This document shows, in pieces, positions 1 through 7,495 of a stretch of DNA of 64,000 nucleotides. The notes below the pieces were generated by a model. The model did no database searches. It was not told where the DNA came from and saw nothing but the letters and a program-made list of their open reading frames with translations. A program made the translations under genes and the position numbers. The stretch's first letter is position 1; each line of letters begins with the position of its first letter. The stretch is from Streptomyces melanogenes (lineage in GTDB: Bacteria; Actinomycetota; Actinomycetes; Streptomycetales; Streptomycetaceae): positions 1 to 64,000 of the forward strand of contig NZ_BMTS01000025.1 of the NCBI RefSeq assembly GCF_014649795.1, written 5' to 3'.

Positions 1-345
1 CACGCTGTTGAGTTCTCAAGGTACGGACGCTTCCTTTGTTCCCGTTTCCGGGCCCTCCGGGCGCTTCCTTCGTTTCCGACTCTATCAGACTCTTTCGTGT
101 CCGATTCCCGGTCAGCGGGATTCGCTTTCGGGGTTTTCGCTTTCGCGGTTTCCCTTTCGGCGTGGTCACTACTTTAGCTGATTTCCCGGGCGGCTCATAA
201 TCGAGCCACTAAATCCGAATTCCGGCATGCCGAAACAAGGACCCGTTGGGGTCAGTCGTAGGTAGTGGGTGGCCGCTTCGGGTTGCTGAACAGCAGGGCC
301 CGTCTCAAGCGGCTCGGGCTACGTTAGGCGTCCGGCCGGGCCGAG
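1..345 (-). promoter_or_regulatory. rRNA operon leader and multi-promoter region
   Basis: This 345-base stretch has no gene. Read on the minus strand it ends in CTTGAGAACTCAACAGCGTG (positions 20-1), a conserved boxA-like motif in the leader just before 16S rRNA in streptomycetes. It is preceded by short repeated purine-rich blocks (GGAAGCG, GGAAACG) and the TCTGATAGAGTCGG block (87-74), which I recognise from Streptomyces rRNA leaders. Several promoter-like pairs lie in series. The two best are listed separately. Weaker ones are a TAGAGT -10 at 84-79, and a TTGTTT (238-233) with TTTAGT (213-208) at an over-long 19-base spacing. Multiple tandem promoters are the norm for Streptomyces rRNA operons. 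The 16S gene itself lies outside the window, so the operon identity is inferred from the leader. Confidence 0.75.
171..200 (-). promoter_or_regulatory. Putative rRNA promoter (inner)
   Basis: On the minus strand TTATGA (200-195) and TAAAGT (176-171) are separated by 18 bases. The -10 matches the vegetative consensus well and the -35 only partly. It is one of several tandem candidates driving the rRNA operon that leaves the window leftward. Confidence 0.4.
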
Positions 346-349
346 TCAA
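321..349 (-). promoter_or_regulatory. Strong sigma-70-type promoter, outermost rRNA promoter
   Basis: On the minus strand TTGACT (349-344), an exact 17-base spacer, then TAACGT (326-321). This is the best consensus vegetative promoter pair I found in the window. The -35 hexamer overlaps the TGA stop codon (348-346) of the upstream glycosylase gene, so the rRNA control region abuts the end of the preceding gene directly. It fires leftward into the rRNA leader. Confidence 0.65.
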
Positions 350-987
350 GTTGCGCGGCGGCGCGGCTGATGCGCCCGGTACGGGCTGACTGTCGGGTCG
401 TCAGAGATCCAGAACCGCCAGGGATGTGGGGCTCCGTCGCCGCCCACTCCGGTGCGCGGTCCACTGCGTACCAGGTCGGCGGGTGGCGGGGTCCCCATAA
501 GTACGGAGAGCGGGGCATCCGTACCGGTGCAGAGGTCCGTGCCGTCGAGGGCCCGGTCGACGTCCAGGGCCGTGGCCAGCCGGGCCGGTCCTTTGGCCAG
601 TTCCTTGTCATTTCGGGCCGAGATTCGACGTTTACGCGCGAGCTCCGCGCCCACCTGGATCTCGCCCGCCCGGAGCAGGACCCCGCTCGCCGCGCCCTCC
701 GGCCCGCACACCACGTTCAGGCAGTGCCACATCCCGTACGTGAAGTAGACGTACGCGTGGCCGGGCGGGCCGAACATCACGCTGTTGCGGGCCGTGCGGC
801 CGCGGAATGCGTGCGAACCGGGGTCGTTCGCGCCGTCGTACGCCTCCACCTCCGTGAGCCGCAGCTCGACCGGGCCGTCGGCGGTGCGGCGGACCAGGGT
901 GCGGCCCAGGAGGTCGGGGGCGACCTCCAGGACGGGGCGGTCGAAGAATCCGCGTGGGAGTGGCGTACGTTCGGGGCCCGCGATCAT
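346..987 (-). CDS. DNA-3-methyladenine glycosylase (AAG/MPG family)
   Basis: A base-excision repair enzyme that removes alkylated purines such as 3-methyladenine by hydrolysing the N-glycosidic bond. At 213 residues it has normal length for the bacterial AAG fold. The catalytic segment LTEVEAY (about 44-50) carries the conserved Glu. It is followed by SHAFRGRTARNSVMFGPPG (58-76) and YVYFTYGMWHCLNVV (79-93), all hallmarks of the family, and the C-terminal FWISDD block is present. The ATG at 987 is the first start in frame; no strong Shine-Dalgarno is visible upstream. The gene points toward the rRNA operon and its stop codon lies inside the outermost rRNA promoter. The family assignment is secure. 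Confidence 0.93.
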   Translation of the reverse strand: MIAGPERTPLPRGFFDRPVLEVAPDLLGRTLVRRTADGPVELRLTEVEAYDGANDPGSHAFRGRTARNSVMFGPPGHAYVYFTYGMWHCLNVVCGPEGAASGVLLRAGEIQVGAELARKRRISARNDKELAKGPARLATALDVDRALDGTDLCTGTDAPLSVLMGTPPPADLVRSGPRTGVGGDGAPHPWRFWISDDPTVSPYRAHQPRRRAT

Positions 988-1072
988 GGCGTCCGAGCGT
1001 ACCCGGTGGGGGGACGGAACCGGAGGCCGCGATTGTGCGTTTAGTGGGGGCAGGATCTATGGAGGGAACAGC

Positions 1073-1855
1073 ATGGGGTTCAAGCGGCTGCTTGCGAGTC
1101 TGGGTGCCGGTGGCGCTTCGGTGGAGACCGAGCTGACCGAGGCGAACGTAGTGCCGGGCGGTGTCGTCCAGGGCGAGGTCCGGATCCAGGGCGGATCCGT
1201 GGACCAGCAGATCGAGGGGCTCTCGGTCGGTCTCCAGGCGCGCGTCGAGGTCGAGGGCGGTGACCACGAGGCCAAGCAGGACATCGAGTTCACCAAGCTG
1301 CGCCTCGGCGGTGCCTTCGAGGTGAAGGCGGGCGCGGTGCACGTGGTGCCGTTCGGCCTGGAGATTCCTTGGGAGACCCCGGTCACGACGGTCGACGGCC
1401 AGCCGCTGCGCGGGATGCACATCGGTGTGACGACGGAGCTGGAGATCGCGCGCGCCGTGGACTCGGGCGACTTGGACCCGATCAACGTGCACCCGCTGCC
1501 GGCGCAGCAGGCGATCCTCAACGCCTTCATCCAGTTGGGCTTCCGCTTCAAGAGCGCGGACATGGAGCGCGGGCACATCCGCGGCACGCGCCAGCGGCTG
1601 CCGTTCTACCAGGAGATCGAGTTCTACGCGCCGTCGGAGTACCGGGGCCTCAACCAGGTGGAGCTGACCTTCGTCGCGGACGACCGCGCGATGGACGTCG
1701 TCCTGGAGATGGACAAGAAGCCGGGTCTGTTCAGCGAGGGCAGCGACTCGTACCGCTCGTTCCAGGTGGGTCTGCACGACTACCAGGGGACGGACTGGGC
1801 GGCGTATCTGCACCAGTGGCTGGCGGAGGTCGGCGGTCGGCGCAACTGGTTCTAG
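1073..1855 (+). CDS. Spo0M-like sporulation-control protein
   Basis: A 260-residue protein of the Spo0M family (arrestin-like beta-sandwich fold). In Bacillus the family influences sporulation and cytoskeleton-linked control; its molecular activity is not established. Seen here: an N-terminal MGFKRLLASLGAGG, a family-typical acidic beta-rich body, the GVVQGEVRIQGG strand pair near residues 25-38 and a conserved C-terminal YQGTDWAAYLHQWL. The ATG at 1073 is preceded by GGAGGGAACAGC, a strong ribosome site, which rules out the long upstream extension of the frame. It is followed after 40 bases by the PEBP-like gene on the same strand, possibly cotranscribed and ending at the 2463 terminator. 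Confidence 0.85.
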   Translation: MGFKRLLASLGAGGASVETELTEANVVPGGVVQGEVRIQGGSVDQQIEGLSVGLQARVEVEGGDHEAKQDIEFTKLRLGGAFEVKAGAVHVVPFGLEIPWETPVTTVDGQPLRGMHIGVTTELEIARAVDSGDLDPINVHPLPAQQAILNAFIQLGFRFKSADMERGHIRGTRQRLPFYQEIEFYAPSEYRGLNQVELTFVADDRAMDVVLEMDKKPGLFSEGSDSYRSFQVGLHDYQGTDWAAYLHQWLAEVGGRRNWF

Positions 1856-1895
1856 GCTCGCCTTCGTCACTGGTTACCGATCAGGAGGTGCCCGC

Positions 1896-2432
1896 GTGAG
1901 CGAGCTCAAGAGGCCGCCGCTCCCCCATGACTTCCACCCCGAGGTGCCCTCGTTCACCGTGGTGAGCGAGGACGTCCAGGAGGGTGCGCCGCTGCAGGAC
2001 GCCCAGGTGTACGCGGCCGGGAACACGTCCCCCCACCTTCGGTGGGAGGGGTTCCCGGCGCAGACCCAGAGCTTCGCGGTGACGTGCTTCGACCCGGACG
2101 CCCCGACGGGCAGCGGGTTCTGGCACTGGGTGGTGTTCGACATCCCGGCGTCGGTGACCGAGCTGCCGGTCGGCTCGGGCAGCGGGAAGTTCGAGGGTCT
2201 GCCGGCCGGGGCGGTCCAGGTCCGCAACGACTACGGGTCGAAGGACTTCGGCGGGGCGGCTCCGCCGGCCGGGGAATCGCACCGCTATGTGTTCACCGTT
2301 TACGCGGTGGATTCCGCGAAGCTGGGACCGGGCGCGGACGTGTCGCCCGCCGTCGTCGGATTCAATCTGCGGTTCCACACTCTGGCACGCGCCCAGCTGA
2401 TCGGTACGTACACCGGTCCCTCGAACAGCTGA
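1896..2432 (+). CDS. PEBP / YbhB-YbcL family (Raf kinase inhibitor-like) protein
   Basis: A 178-residue cytoplasmic phosphatidylethanolamine-binding-protein fold of the bacterial YbhB/YbcL type. The ligand-pocket signature FDPDAPTGSGFWHW lies at residues 65-78, with the conserved Asp, Pro and His. The second conserved region is RNDYGSKDFGGAAPP, and a VYAVD strand follows. No signal peptide is seen. The GTG at 1896 is preceded by AGGAGG (1882-1887) at good spacing. The natural ligand of these proteins is unknown. A textbook rho-independent terminator follows at 2463-2504. Confidence 0.9.
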   Translation: MSELKRPPLPHDFHPEVPSFTVVSEDVQEGAPLQDAQVYAAGNTSPHLRWEGFPAQTQSFAVTCFDPDAPTGSGFWHWVVFDIPASVTELPVGSGSGKFEGLPAGAVQVRNDYGSKDFGGAAPPAGESHRYVFTVYAVDSAKLGPGADVSPAVVGFNLRFHTLARAQLIGTYTGPSNS

Positions 2433-2462
2433 CTCCGGGTAGCTGATCGTTCCTTCATTGTT

Positions 2463-2504
2463 TGCCCTGCTCTGGTCTTGGAGAGATCAGAGCAGGGCAT
2501 TTTT
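2463..2504 (+). terminator. Intrinsic terminator after the PEBP-like gene
   Basis: A 15-bp stem (one G-U pair) formed by TGCCCTGCTCTGGTC and GATCAGAGCAGGGCA with a 7-base loop, followed by a run of five T. It is unusually classical for Streptomyces, where U-tracts are often missing. Confidence 0.88.
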
Positions 2505-2589
2505 AATGCGTTGTCCGTTGTGGCAAGCCCGGCCAGAGTTGATCCAAGCCCGCCAGGGGGTGGGCCGGCACTACACGGAGGTGGGCAGG

Positions 2590-3096
2590 ATGCGGGACAC
2601 GCTGGTACTGAACGCGAGCTTCGAGCCGCTGTCGACGGTCACTCTCAACCGTGCGGTCGTGCTGGTCCTCCAGGACAAGGCCGTCGTCGAGCAGGAGCAT
2701 CCCGAGCTCAGGATGCGCGCGGCCGCGGTGGAGATACCGGTGCCGCGGGTGATCAGGCTCTGCAGGTACGTACGGGTGCCGTTCCGAAGACAGGCTCCGT
2801 GGTCGAGAAGGGGGGTGCTGGTCCGGGACCAGCACCGGTGCGCGTACTGCGGACGGCGCGCGACGACCGTGGACCACGTGGTGCCGCGGGCTCAGGGCGG
2901 GCGGGACAGCTGGCTCAATACGGTGGCGTCCTGCGCGGAGGACAACCATCGGAAGGCCGACCGGACGCCGGAGGAGGCGGGAATGCCGCTGTTGCGGGAG
3001 CCGTTTGTGCCGTCTCCTGCGGATGCGATGCTGCTCGGCATGGCGGCCGGTGATCGGTCCGCTCTGCCGGAGTGGTTGGCTCGGGGGGCCGCGTAA
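2590..3096 (+). CDS. HNH endonuclease family protein
   Basis: A 168-residue protein with a C-terminal HNH nuclease domain. Seen: CAYC (84-87), DHVVPRAQGG (95-104) with the catalytic His, N110, and CAEDNHRK (115-122). In most relatives the last block is CxxCN, giving four zinc cysteines. Here the fourth position is Asp (D118), so zinc would be held by three Cys plus Asp or not at all. The N-terminal half (LVLNASFEPLSTV) is the conserved extension of this actinobacterial/cyanobacterial subfamily. The ATG at 2590 follows GGAGGTGGGCAGG. The substrate is unknown; there is no restriction or phage context, so a housekeeping role is more likely than defence. Confidence 0.85.
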   Translation: MRDTLVLNASFEPLSTVTLNRAVVLVLQDKAVVEQEHPELRMRAAAVEIPVPRVIRLCRYVRVPFRRQAPWSRRGVLVRDQHRCAYCGRRATTVDHVVPRAQGGRDSWLNTVASCAEDNHRKADRTPEEAGMPLLREPFVPSPADAMLLGMAAGDRSALPEWLARGAA

Positions 3097-3118
3097 GCGC
3101 ACGCTGTAAGCGTCAGTT

Positions 3119-3158
3119 AAAAGACTGGGGCGAGGCCTAGGCCTCGCCCCAGTCTTTT
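3119..3158. terminator. Bidirectional terminator, perfect 20-bp inverted repeat
   Basis: A perfect 40-base palindrome beginning AAAAGACTGGGGCG and ending CGCCCCAGTCTTTT. It lies between the convergent HNH gene and the TSUP permease gene and carries T-runs in both directions. Confidence 0.92.
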
Positions 3159-3159
3159 C

Positions 3160-3933
3160 TCAGCGCAGCAACAGCTGCACGATCGCCACCACACCCACCG
3201 CGATGATCACCCCCCGCAGCACCGCCGGCTTCAGGCGGCGGCCTACCTTTGCTCCGATCTGGCCTCCTATCGTCGAGCCGACCGCGATGAGCAGGACCGC
3301 CGTCCAGTCGAAGTCGGCGACGAAGAGGAAGAAGATCGCGGCGACGCCGTTGACCAGGGCCGCGAGGATGTTCTTGACGGCGTTGATGCGCTGCAGGCTC
3401 TCGGAGAGCAGCAGGCCCATCAGGGACAGGTAGAGCACGCCCTGTGCCGCGCCGAAGTAGCCCCCGTACACGCTGGCGAGGAAGAGGCCGACGAGCAGGA
3501 CGGGGCCACCGTCGGGGTGGGCCTGGGTGCCGTTGGCCTCGCGGCGGCGCTTGACGGCGGCGGCGATGCGCGGCTGGAAGAGGACGAGCAGCAGCGCGAG
3601 GCCGACCAGTACGGGGACGATCGCGTCGAACGCGTCGGACGGCAGGGCGAGCAGCAGGATCGCGCCGACGAGTCCACCGAGCAGGCAGGTGGACGTGAGG
3701 CGCAGGATGCGGCGGGTCTGGCCGCGCAGTTCGCGGCGGTAGCCGATGGCTCCGCTGATGGAGCCGGAGACCAGGCCGAGGGTGTTGGACACGTTCGCCG
3801 TGATCGGCGGGAGACCGATGGCCAGCAGCACGGGAAAGGTGATCAGGGTGCCTGAGCCGACGATCGTGTTGATGGTGCCCGCGCCGATGCCGGCCGCGAA
3901 CACCGCGAGTGCTTCCCAGATGGACAACGCCAT
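3160..3933 (-). CDS. TSUP family permease (TauE/SafE-like sulfite/organosulfonate exporter)
   Basis: A polytopic inner-membrane protein of about 257 residues with roughly eight hydrophobic segments in two related halves, as in the TauE/SafE family. The N-terminal signature GAGTINTIVGSGTLITFPVL and the mid-protein YGGYFGAAQGVLYLSLMGLL loop (the second-repeat GxxxGxxxG motif) are present. Family members export sulfite, sulfonates or similar anions; the substrate here is unknown. The start is ambiguous. The ATG at 3933 directly abuts its AAGGAG box. A TTG at 3927 has better (6-base) spacing, and a TTG at 3945 could use GGGGAGG further upstream. Confidence 0.88.
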   Translation of the reverse strand: MALSIWEALAVFAAGIGAGTINTIVGSGTLITFPVLLAIGLPPITANVSNTLGLVSGSISGAIGYRRELRGQTRRILRLTSTCLLGGLVGAILLLALPSDAFDAIVPVLVGLALLLVLFQPRIAAAVKRRREANGTQAHPDGGPVLLVGLFLASVYGGYFGAAQGVLYLSLMGLLLSESLQRINAVKNILAALVNGVAAIFFLFVADFDWTAVLLIAVGSTIGGQIGAKVGRRLKPAVLRGVIIAVGVVAIVQLLLR

Positions 3934-4026
3934 CTCCTTACACAATCAGTGAGACGCCTCCCCGCCATGGAGGTCGAGGGGCCGCACCGATCATGCACGG
4001 ATGATGTACCGCACAGTCAACTGGTC

Positions 4027-4956
4027 TCAGTCGACGGGCGGTTCTTCGCGGCGCTCGGATCCCGTGTTGAAGCCGGGCATCCCGCTGCCGAGGTTGCCGA
4101 ACGCGCCGGACAGTCCCTTGAGCGCGTCGCCGATCTCGCTGGGCACGATCCAGAGCTTGTTGGCGTCGCCCTCGGCGATCTTCGGGAGCATCTGGAGGTA
4201 CTGGTACGAGAGGAGCTTCTGGTCGGGGTCGCCCGCGTGGATGGACTCGAAGACCGTACGGATCGCCTGGGCCTCGCCCTCGGCGCGCAGCGCGGCGGCC
4301 TTGGCCTCGCCCTCGGCGCGCAGGATCGCGGACTGCTTCTCGCCCTCGGCGCGCAGGATCTCGGACTGCCGGACACCTTCGGCCTGGAGGATCGCGGCGC
4401 GCTTGTCACGGTCGGCGCGCATCTGCTTCTCCATCGAGTCCTGGATGGAGGTCGGCGGCTCGATGGCCTTGAGCTCGACGCGGTTGACGCGGATGCCCCA
4501 CTTGCCGGTGGCCTCGTCGAGGACGCCGCGCAGGGCCGCGTTGATCTCCTCGCGGGAGGTGAGGGTCCGCTCCAGGTCCATGCCGCCGATGATGTTGCGG
4601 AGCGTGGTGACGGTGAGCTGTTCGATCGCCTGGATGTAGCTGGCGACCTCGTACGTGGCGGCGCGGGCGTCGGTCACCTGGTAGTAGATGACGGTGTCGA
4701 TGTTGACGACCAGGTTGTCCTGGGTGATCACCGGCTGCGGCGGGAACGGCACGACCTGCTCGCGGAGGTCGATGCGGTTGCGGATCGAGTCGATGAACGG
4801 GACGACGATGTTCAGGCCCGCGTTCAGCGTCCTCGTATAGCGGCCGAAGCGCTCCACGATGGCCGCGCTGGCCTGCGGGATCACCTGGATGGTCTTGATC
4901 AGGGCGATGAAGACCAGCACCACCAGAATGATCAGGACGATGATGATCGCTGACAT
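4027..4956 (-). CDS. SPFH/band 7 membrane protein (stomatin/QmcA-like)
   Basis: A 309-residue membrane-anchored scaffold of the stomatin/prohibitin/flotillin superfamily. One N-terminal transmembrane segment (about 2-24), then the band-7 domain (about 25-190) with GLNIVVPFIDSIRNRIDLREQ and TQDNLVVNIDTVIYYQV. A coiled-coil follows, built from repeats of the type ILRAEGEKQSA / ALRAEGEAQAI, and a short Gly-rich acidic tail. The ATG at 4956 follows GGGGAACGCG. Proteins of this family oligomerise in the membrane and organise microdomains or proteases. The next gene upstream encodes an NfeD-like protein, the usual genomic partner of SPFH proteins. Confidence 0.93.
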   Translation of the reverse strand: MSAIIIVLIILVVLVFIALIKTIQVIPQASAAIVERFGRYTRTLNAGLNIVVPFIDSIRNRIDLREQVVPFPPQPVITQDNLVVNIDTVIYYQVTDARAATYEVASYIQAIEQLTVTTLRNIIGGMDLERTLTSREEINAALRGVLDEATGKWGIRVNRVELKAIEPPTSIQDSMEKQMRADRDKRAAILQAEGVRQSEILRAEGEKQSAILRAEGEAKAAALRAEGEAQAIRTVFESIHAGDPDQKLLSYQYLQMLPKIAEGDANKLWIVPSEIGDALKGLSGAFGNLGSGMPGFNTGSERREEPPVD

Positions 4957-5035
4957 CGCGTTCCCCGTGCCTTTCTTGCCTCTAGGAAGTGCTCGGCAGC
5001 TGTGCGGCTCCCGGCCCGGATGATCCTGGCATGGT

Positions 5036-5458
5036 TCACATGACGATGGCAGTCGCTCCGTCGATCTCGACCACATCGACCTGCTGGCCGGGGTCGAAGG
5101 ACCGGTCGGCGTCGAGGCTGCGGGCCGACCAGATCTCGCCCGCCAGTTTGATCCGGCCGCCGCTGCCGTCGACCCGTTCGAGGACGACGGCCTGACGGCC
5201 CTTCAGCGCGTCGATGCCGGAGGCGAAGCGGGGCCGCTCGGCGCTGTGCCGGGCCGCGATGGGCCGGACGACGGCGATGAGGGCGACGGAGACCACCACG
5301 AACACCAGCACTTGCGCGACGGTGCCGAGGCCCAGGCCCGCGGCCACGGCCGCAGCGACCGCGCCGACGGCCAGCATGCCGAACTCCGGCATGGCGGTCA
5401 GCACCAGGGGAATCCCGAGAGCCGCCGCCGCGATCAGCCACCCAACCCATGCGTCCAC
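5036..5458 (-). CDS. NfeD-like membrane protein
   Basis: A 140-residue protein with three N-terminal hydrophobic helices (about 1-68) and a C-terminal OB-fold-like domain (about 78-140), including GIDALKGRQAVVLERVDGSGGRIKLAGEIWSARS. This is the short NfeD form without the ClpP-like protease domain. It lies 79 bases upstream of the SPFH gene on the same strand. NfeD proteins are the standard partners of SPFH proteins, so the pair probably forms one membrane complex; that interaction is inferred. Confidence 0.9.
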   Translation of the reverse strand: MDAWVGWLIAAAALGIPLVLTAMPEFGMLAVGAVAAAVAAGLGLGTVAQVLVFVVVSVALIAVVRPIAARHSAERPRFASGIDALKGRQAVVLERVDGSGGRIKLAGEIWSARSLDADRSFDPGQQVDVVEIDGATAIVM

Positions 5459-5517
5459 GAGGTCATCGTAGGTCCGGGGGCCCCGTCACGGACAGTGCGC
5501 CCGGGGAGCGCCCGGGG

Positions 5518-6309
5518 TCAGCCGAGGGGCAGACCGGTCGCGGAGTAGCGGTCGCCGCGGTGTTCGACGACCAGCGGGAGTCCGAAGCAGAGGGAGAGGT
5601 TGCGGGAGGTGAGCTCGGTCTCCATGGGGCCGGCGGCGAGCACCTTGCCCTGGCGGATCATGAGGACGTGGGTGAAGCCGGGGGCGATCTCCTCGACGTG
5701 GTGCGTGACCATGACCATCGAGGGCGCGTACGGGTCGCGGGCCAGGCGGCCGAGGCGGCGGACCAGGTCCTCGCGGCCGCCGAGGTCGAGACCGGCGGCC
5801 GGCTCGTCGAGGAGCAGCAGCTCGGGGTCGGTCATCATCGCGCGGGCGATCAGGGTGCGCTTGCGCTCGCCCTCGGAGAGGGTGCCGAACTTGCGGTCGA
5901 CGTAGTCGGTCATGCCGAGCCGGTCGAGGAAGGCGCGGGCGCGCTCCTCGTCGACGGCGTCGTACTGCTCCTGCCAGGTGGCGGTCATGCCGTACGCGGC
6001 GGTGAGCACCGTCTGGAGCACGGTCTGGCGCTTGGGGAGCTTGTCGGCCATGGCGACACCGGCCATGCCGATGCGCGGGCGCAGCTCGAACACGTCGACC
6101 TTGCCGAGGCGGTCGCCGAGGATCTTCGCCGTACCCGTGGTCGGGTAGAGGTAGCTGGAGGCGATGTTGAGGAGGGTGGTCTTGCCGGCACCGTTGGGGC
6201 CGAGGATCACCCAGCGCTCACCCTCCTTGACCGACCAGGAGACGTCGTCCACCAGAGCGCGTCCGTCGCGGACCACGGATACGTCCACCAGCTCCAGTAC
6301 ATCGCTCAT
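5518..6309 (-). CDS. ABC transporter ATP-binding protein (single-domain)
   Basis: A 263-residue cytoplasmic ATPase subunit. Walker A GPNGAGKTT (37-45), signature LSEGERKR (144-151), Walker B LLLLDEP (164-170) and an H-loop near MVTHHVEE are all intact. The signature has Glu where LSGGQ has its second Gly, as in ModF/YlmA-type ATPases that resemble iron or molybdate importers. No permease or binding-protein gene lies next to it, so the partner and substrate cannot be named. It sits 59 bases upstream of the NfeD gene on the same strand and may be cotranscribed. Confidence 0.9.
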   Translation of the reverse strand: MSDVLELVDVSVVRDGRALVDDVSWSVKEGERWVILGPNGAGKTTLLNIASSYLYPTTGTAKILGDRLGKVDVFELRPRIGMAGVAMADKLPKRQTVLQTVLTAAYGMTATWQEQYDAVDEERARAFLDRLGMTDYVDRKFGTLSEGERKRTLIARAMMTDPELLLLDEPAAGLDLGGREDLVRRLGRLARDPYAPSMVMVTHHVEEIAPGFTHVLMIRQGKVLAAGPMETELTSRNLSLCFGLPLVVEHRGDRYSATGLPLG

Positions 6310-6410
6310 GAGCGCGTTGTCTCCCCATGCAATCGTCTTGAGGTCCGGGCTGTGCCTGTGGGCAGGGTCCCGGGGAAATCTCCCAGGGAAAACCTACGCC
6401 ACCGAGGGAG

Positions 6411-6441
6411 TGGACCTGCCGTGAGGGCCAGTACCTAGGCT
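6411..6441 (+). promoter_or_regulatory. Putative promoter for a leaderless transcript
   Basis: TGGACC (6411-6416) and TAGGCT (6436-6441) lie 19 bases apart. The -10 ends only six bases before the ATG at 6448, so transcription would begin at or within a base or two of the start codon. No Shine-Dalgarno is present, which fits a leaderless mRNA, a common arrangement in Streptomyces. Confidence 0.45.
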
Positions 6442-6447
6442 GGGTCC

Positions 6448-7245
6448 ATGTTCTCGGAACCACGTTCAGGTCGGCTGGCCGCATGGGGAAACGCCCTGTT
6501 GGCCGGGAAAGTTTCACCGGATGACGCCGCGTCGGCGATCGTCGGGGACGACACGGTGCACCGGGTGGCGGGGGTGCCGGGCGAAGCGGGGCCGGTGGGG
6601 CTCACGCTGGCGCTCGGGCGGCTGCGGGGGCTCGGGGTGACCGGTTTCCGGGTCGCGCTGCCCGCGCCGGGGCATCCGCTGGGGCTCAGCGGGCCGCCGG
6701 AGTTCAACGCGCGGGCGCTGGACGCGGCGGAGGCGGTCGTCGGGTACGGGGCGCCGCACGGGCTTGTGCCGGAGGTGACCGAGGTGGGGCCCGCCGGTGA
6801 TGTGCGGGTGGAGGTCGTCTGGCAGTGCCTGGCGGTACGGGAGGCGCCGCCGGCCGATGTGCCCTCGCTAGGGGAGGCGGAGCGCGAGCTCGCGGAGGCG
6901 CTGCGGGATGCGACGGTCGCGTTGACCCGGCTCGACGTGGCCGGGTCGGGGCCGGCGGCGGAGGCGGCGATCGACGCGTACCGGGCGCGGGCCGAGGGGC
7001 CTGACTCTCCGGTCCTGGCTCCCGGGTATCCGCCTCGGGCGGTGCGGGTGCTCGAGCTTGCCCGGCGGGTGGGGCTGCTGGTGGAGGTGGCTGCGGCGGC
7101 GGAGGGTGTTGGCGGGGCCGTGAGTGCGTCTGAGCTCGCCGCTCGGGCTGAGGTGTTGCGGCCGGTGGAGCGGGTGGCTCGGCGGGCTCGGGTGGCGGCG
7201 TACAACTCGTACGTGGAGGGTCCCCCACCCCGCCCCTTCCCCTAA
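6448..7245 (+). CDS. Conserved actinobacterial hypothetical protein
   Basis: A 265-residue soluble protein that I recognise only as a conserved streptomycete hypothetical. It is rich in Ala, Gly, Val and Arg with no membrane segment or signal peptide. The middle contains a beta-rich GVTGFRVALPAPGHPLGL segment, and an amphipathic helical C-terminal half follows from about residue 140. The start at 6448 lacks a ribosome site and may be leaderless. The last residues (GPPPRPFP) and the TAA stop are encoded by the edge of a dispersed palindromic repeat, so the true ancestral C-terminus was probably shorter. No function can be assigned. Confidence 0.8.
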   Translation: MFSEPRSGRLAAWGNALLAGKVSPDDAASAIVGDDTVHRVAGVPGEAGPVGLTLALGRLRGLGVTGFRVALPAPGHPLGLSGPPEFNARALDAAEAVVGYGAPHGLVPEVTEVGPAGDVRVEVVWQCLAVREAPPADVPSLGEAERELAEALRDATVALTRLDVAGSGPAAEAAIDAYRARAEGPDSPVLAPGYPPRAVRVLELARRVGLLVEVAAAAEGVGGAVSASELAARAEVLRPVERVARRARVAAYNSYVEGPPPRPFP

Positions 7246-7471
7246 ACCCTCCGGGGGTGGGTGGGTGGTGGAGGCTCGCTTCCCGGGGGCTTCGCCCCCG
7301 GACCCCCTTGTGTTCGTCTGCGGGCCGTCCCCAACTGGTCGCGCAGTTCCCGCGCCCCTAGGTAGGTAGGGGCGCGGGGTACTGCGCGAGCAACCCAGCA
7401 CCGGGCCGCAGACGACCCAACCCCCACCCGGCCGCCCGCCAGAGGGCTTTCGGGAAGGGGTGGGGTGGGGC
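7223..7471. repeat. Dispersed long palindromic element, copy A
   Basis: A composite inverted repeat between two convergent genes. The core arms TTCGTCTGCGGGCC (from 7313) and GGGCCGCAGACGA (to 7415) flank an inner pair, CGCGCAGTTCCCGCGCCCC and GGGGCGCGGGGTACTGCGCG. The outer left end (CCCCACCCCGCCCCTTCCCC...) matches the reverse complement of the right end of the copy at 54569-54929. The outer right end matches that copy's left end, so the two are inverted relative to each other. It probably acts as a bidirectional terminator. Confidence 0.75.
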
Positions 7472-7495
7472 TACAGACGCTCGGCGGGGGTGGCG

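Noticed and set aside
4255..4400. Tandem-looking repeats in the SPFH gene that could suggest a CRISPR or satellite
   Set aside because: They encode the ALRAEGE coiled-coil units of the band-7 protein; there are no spacers.
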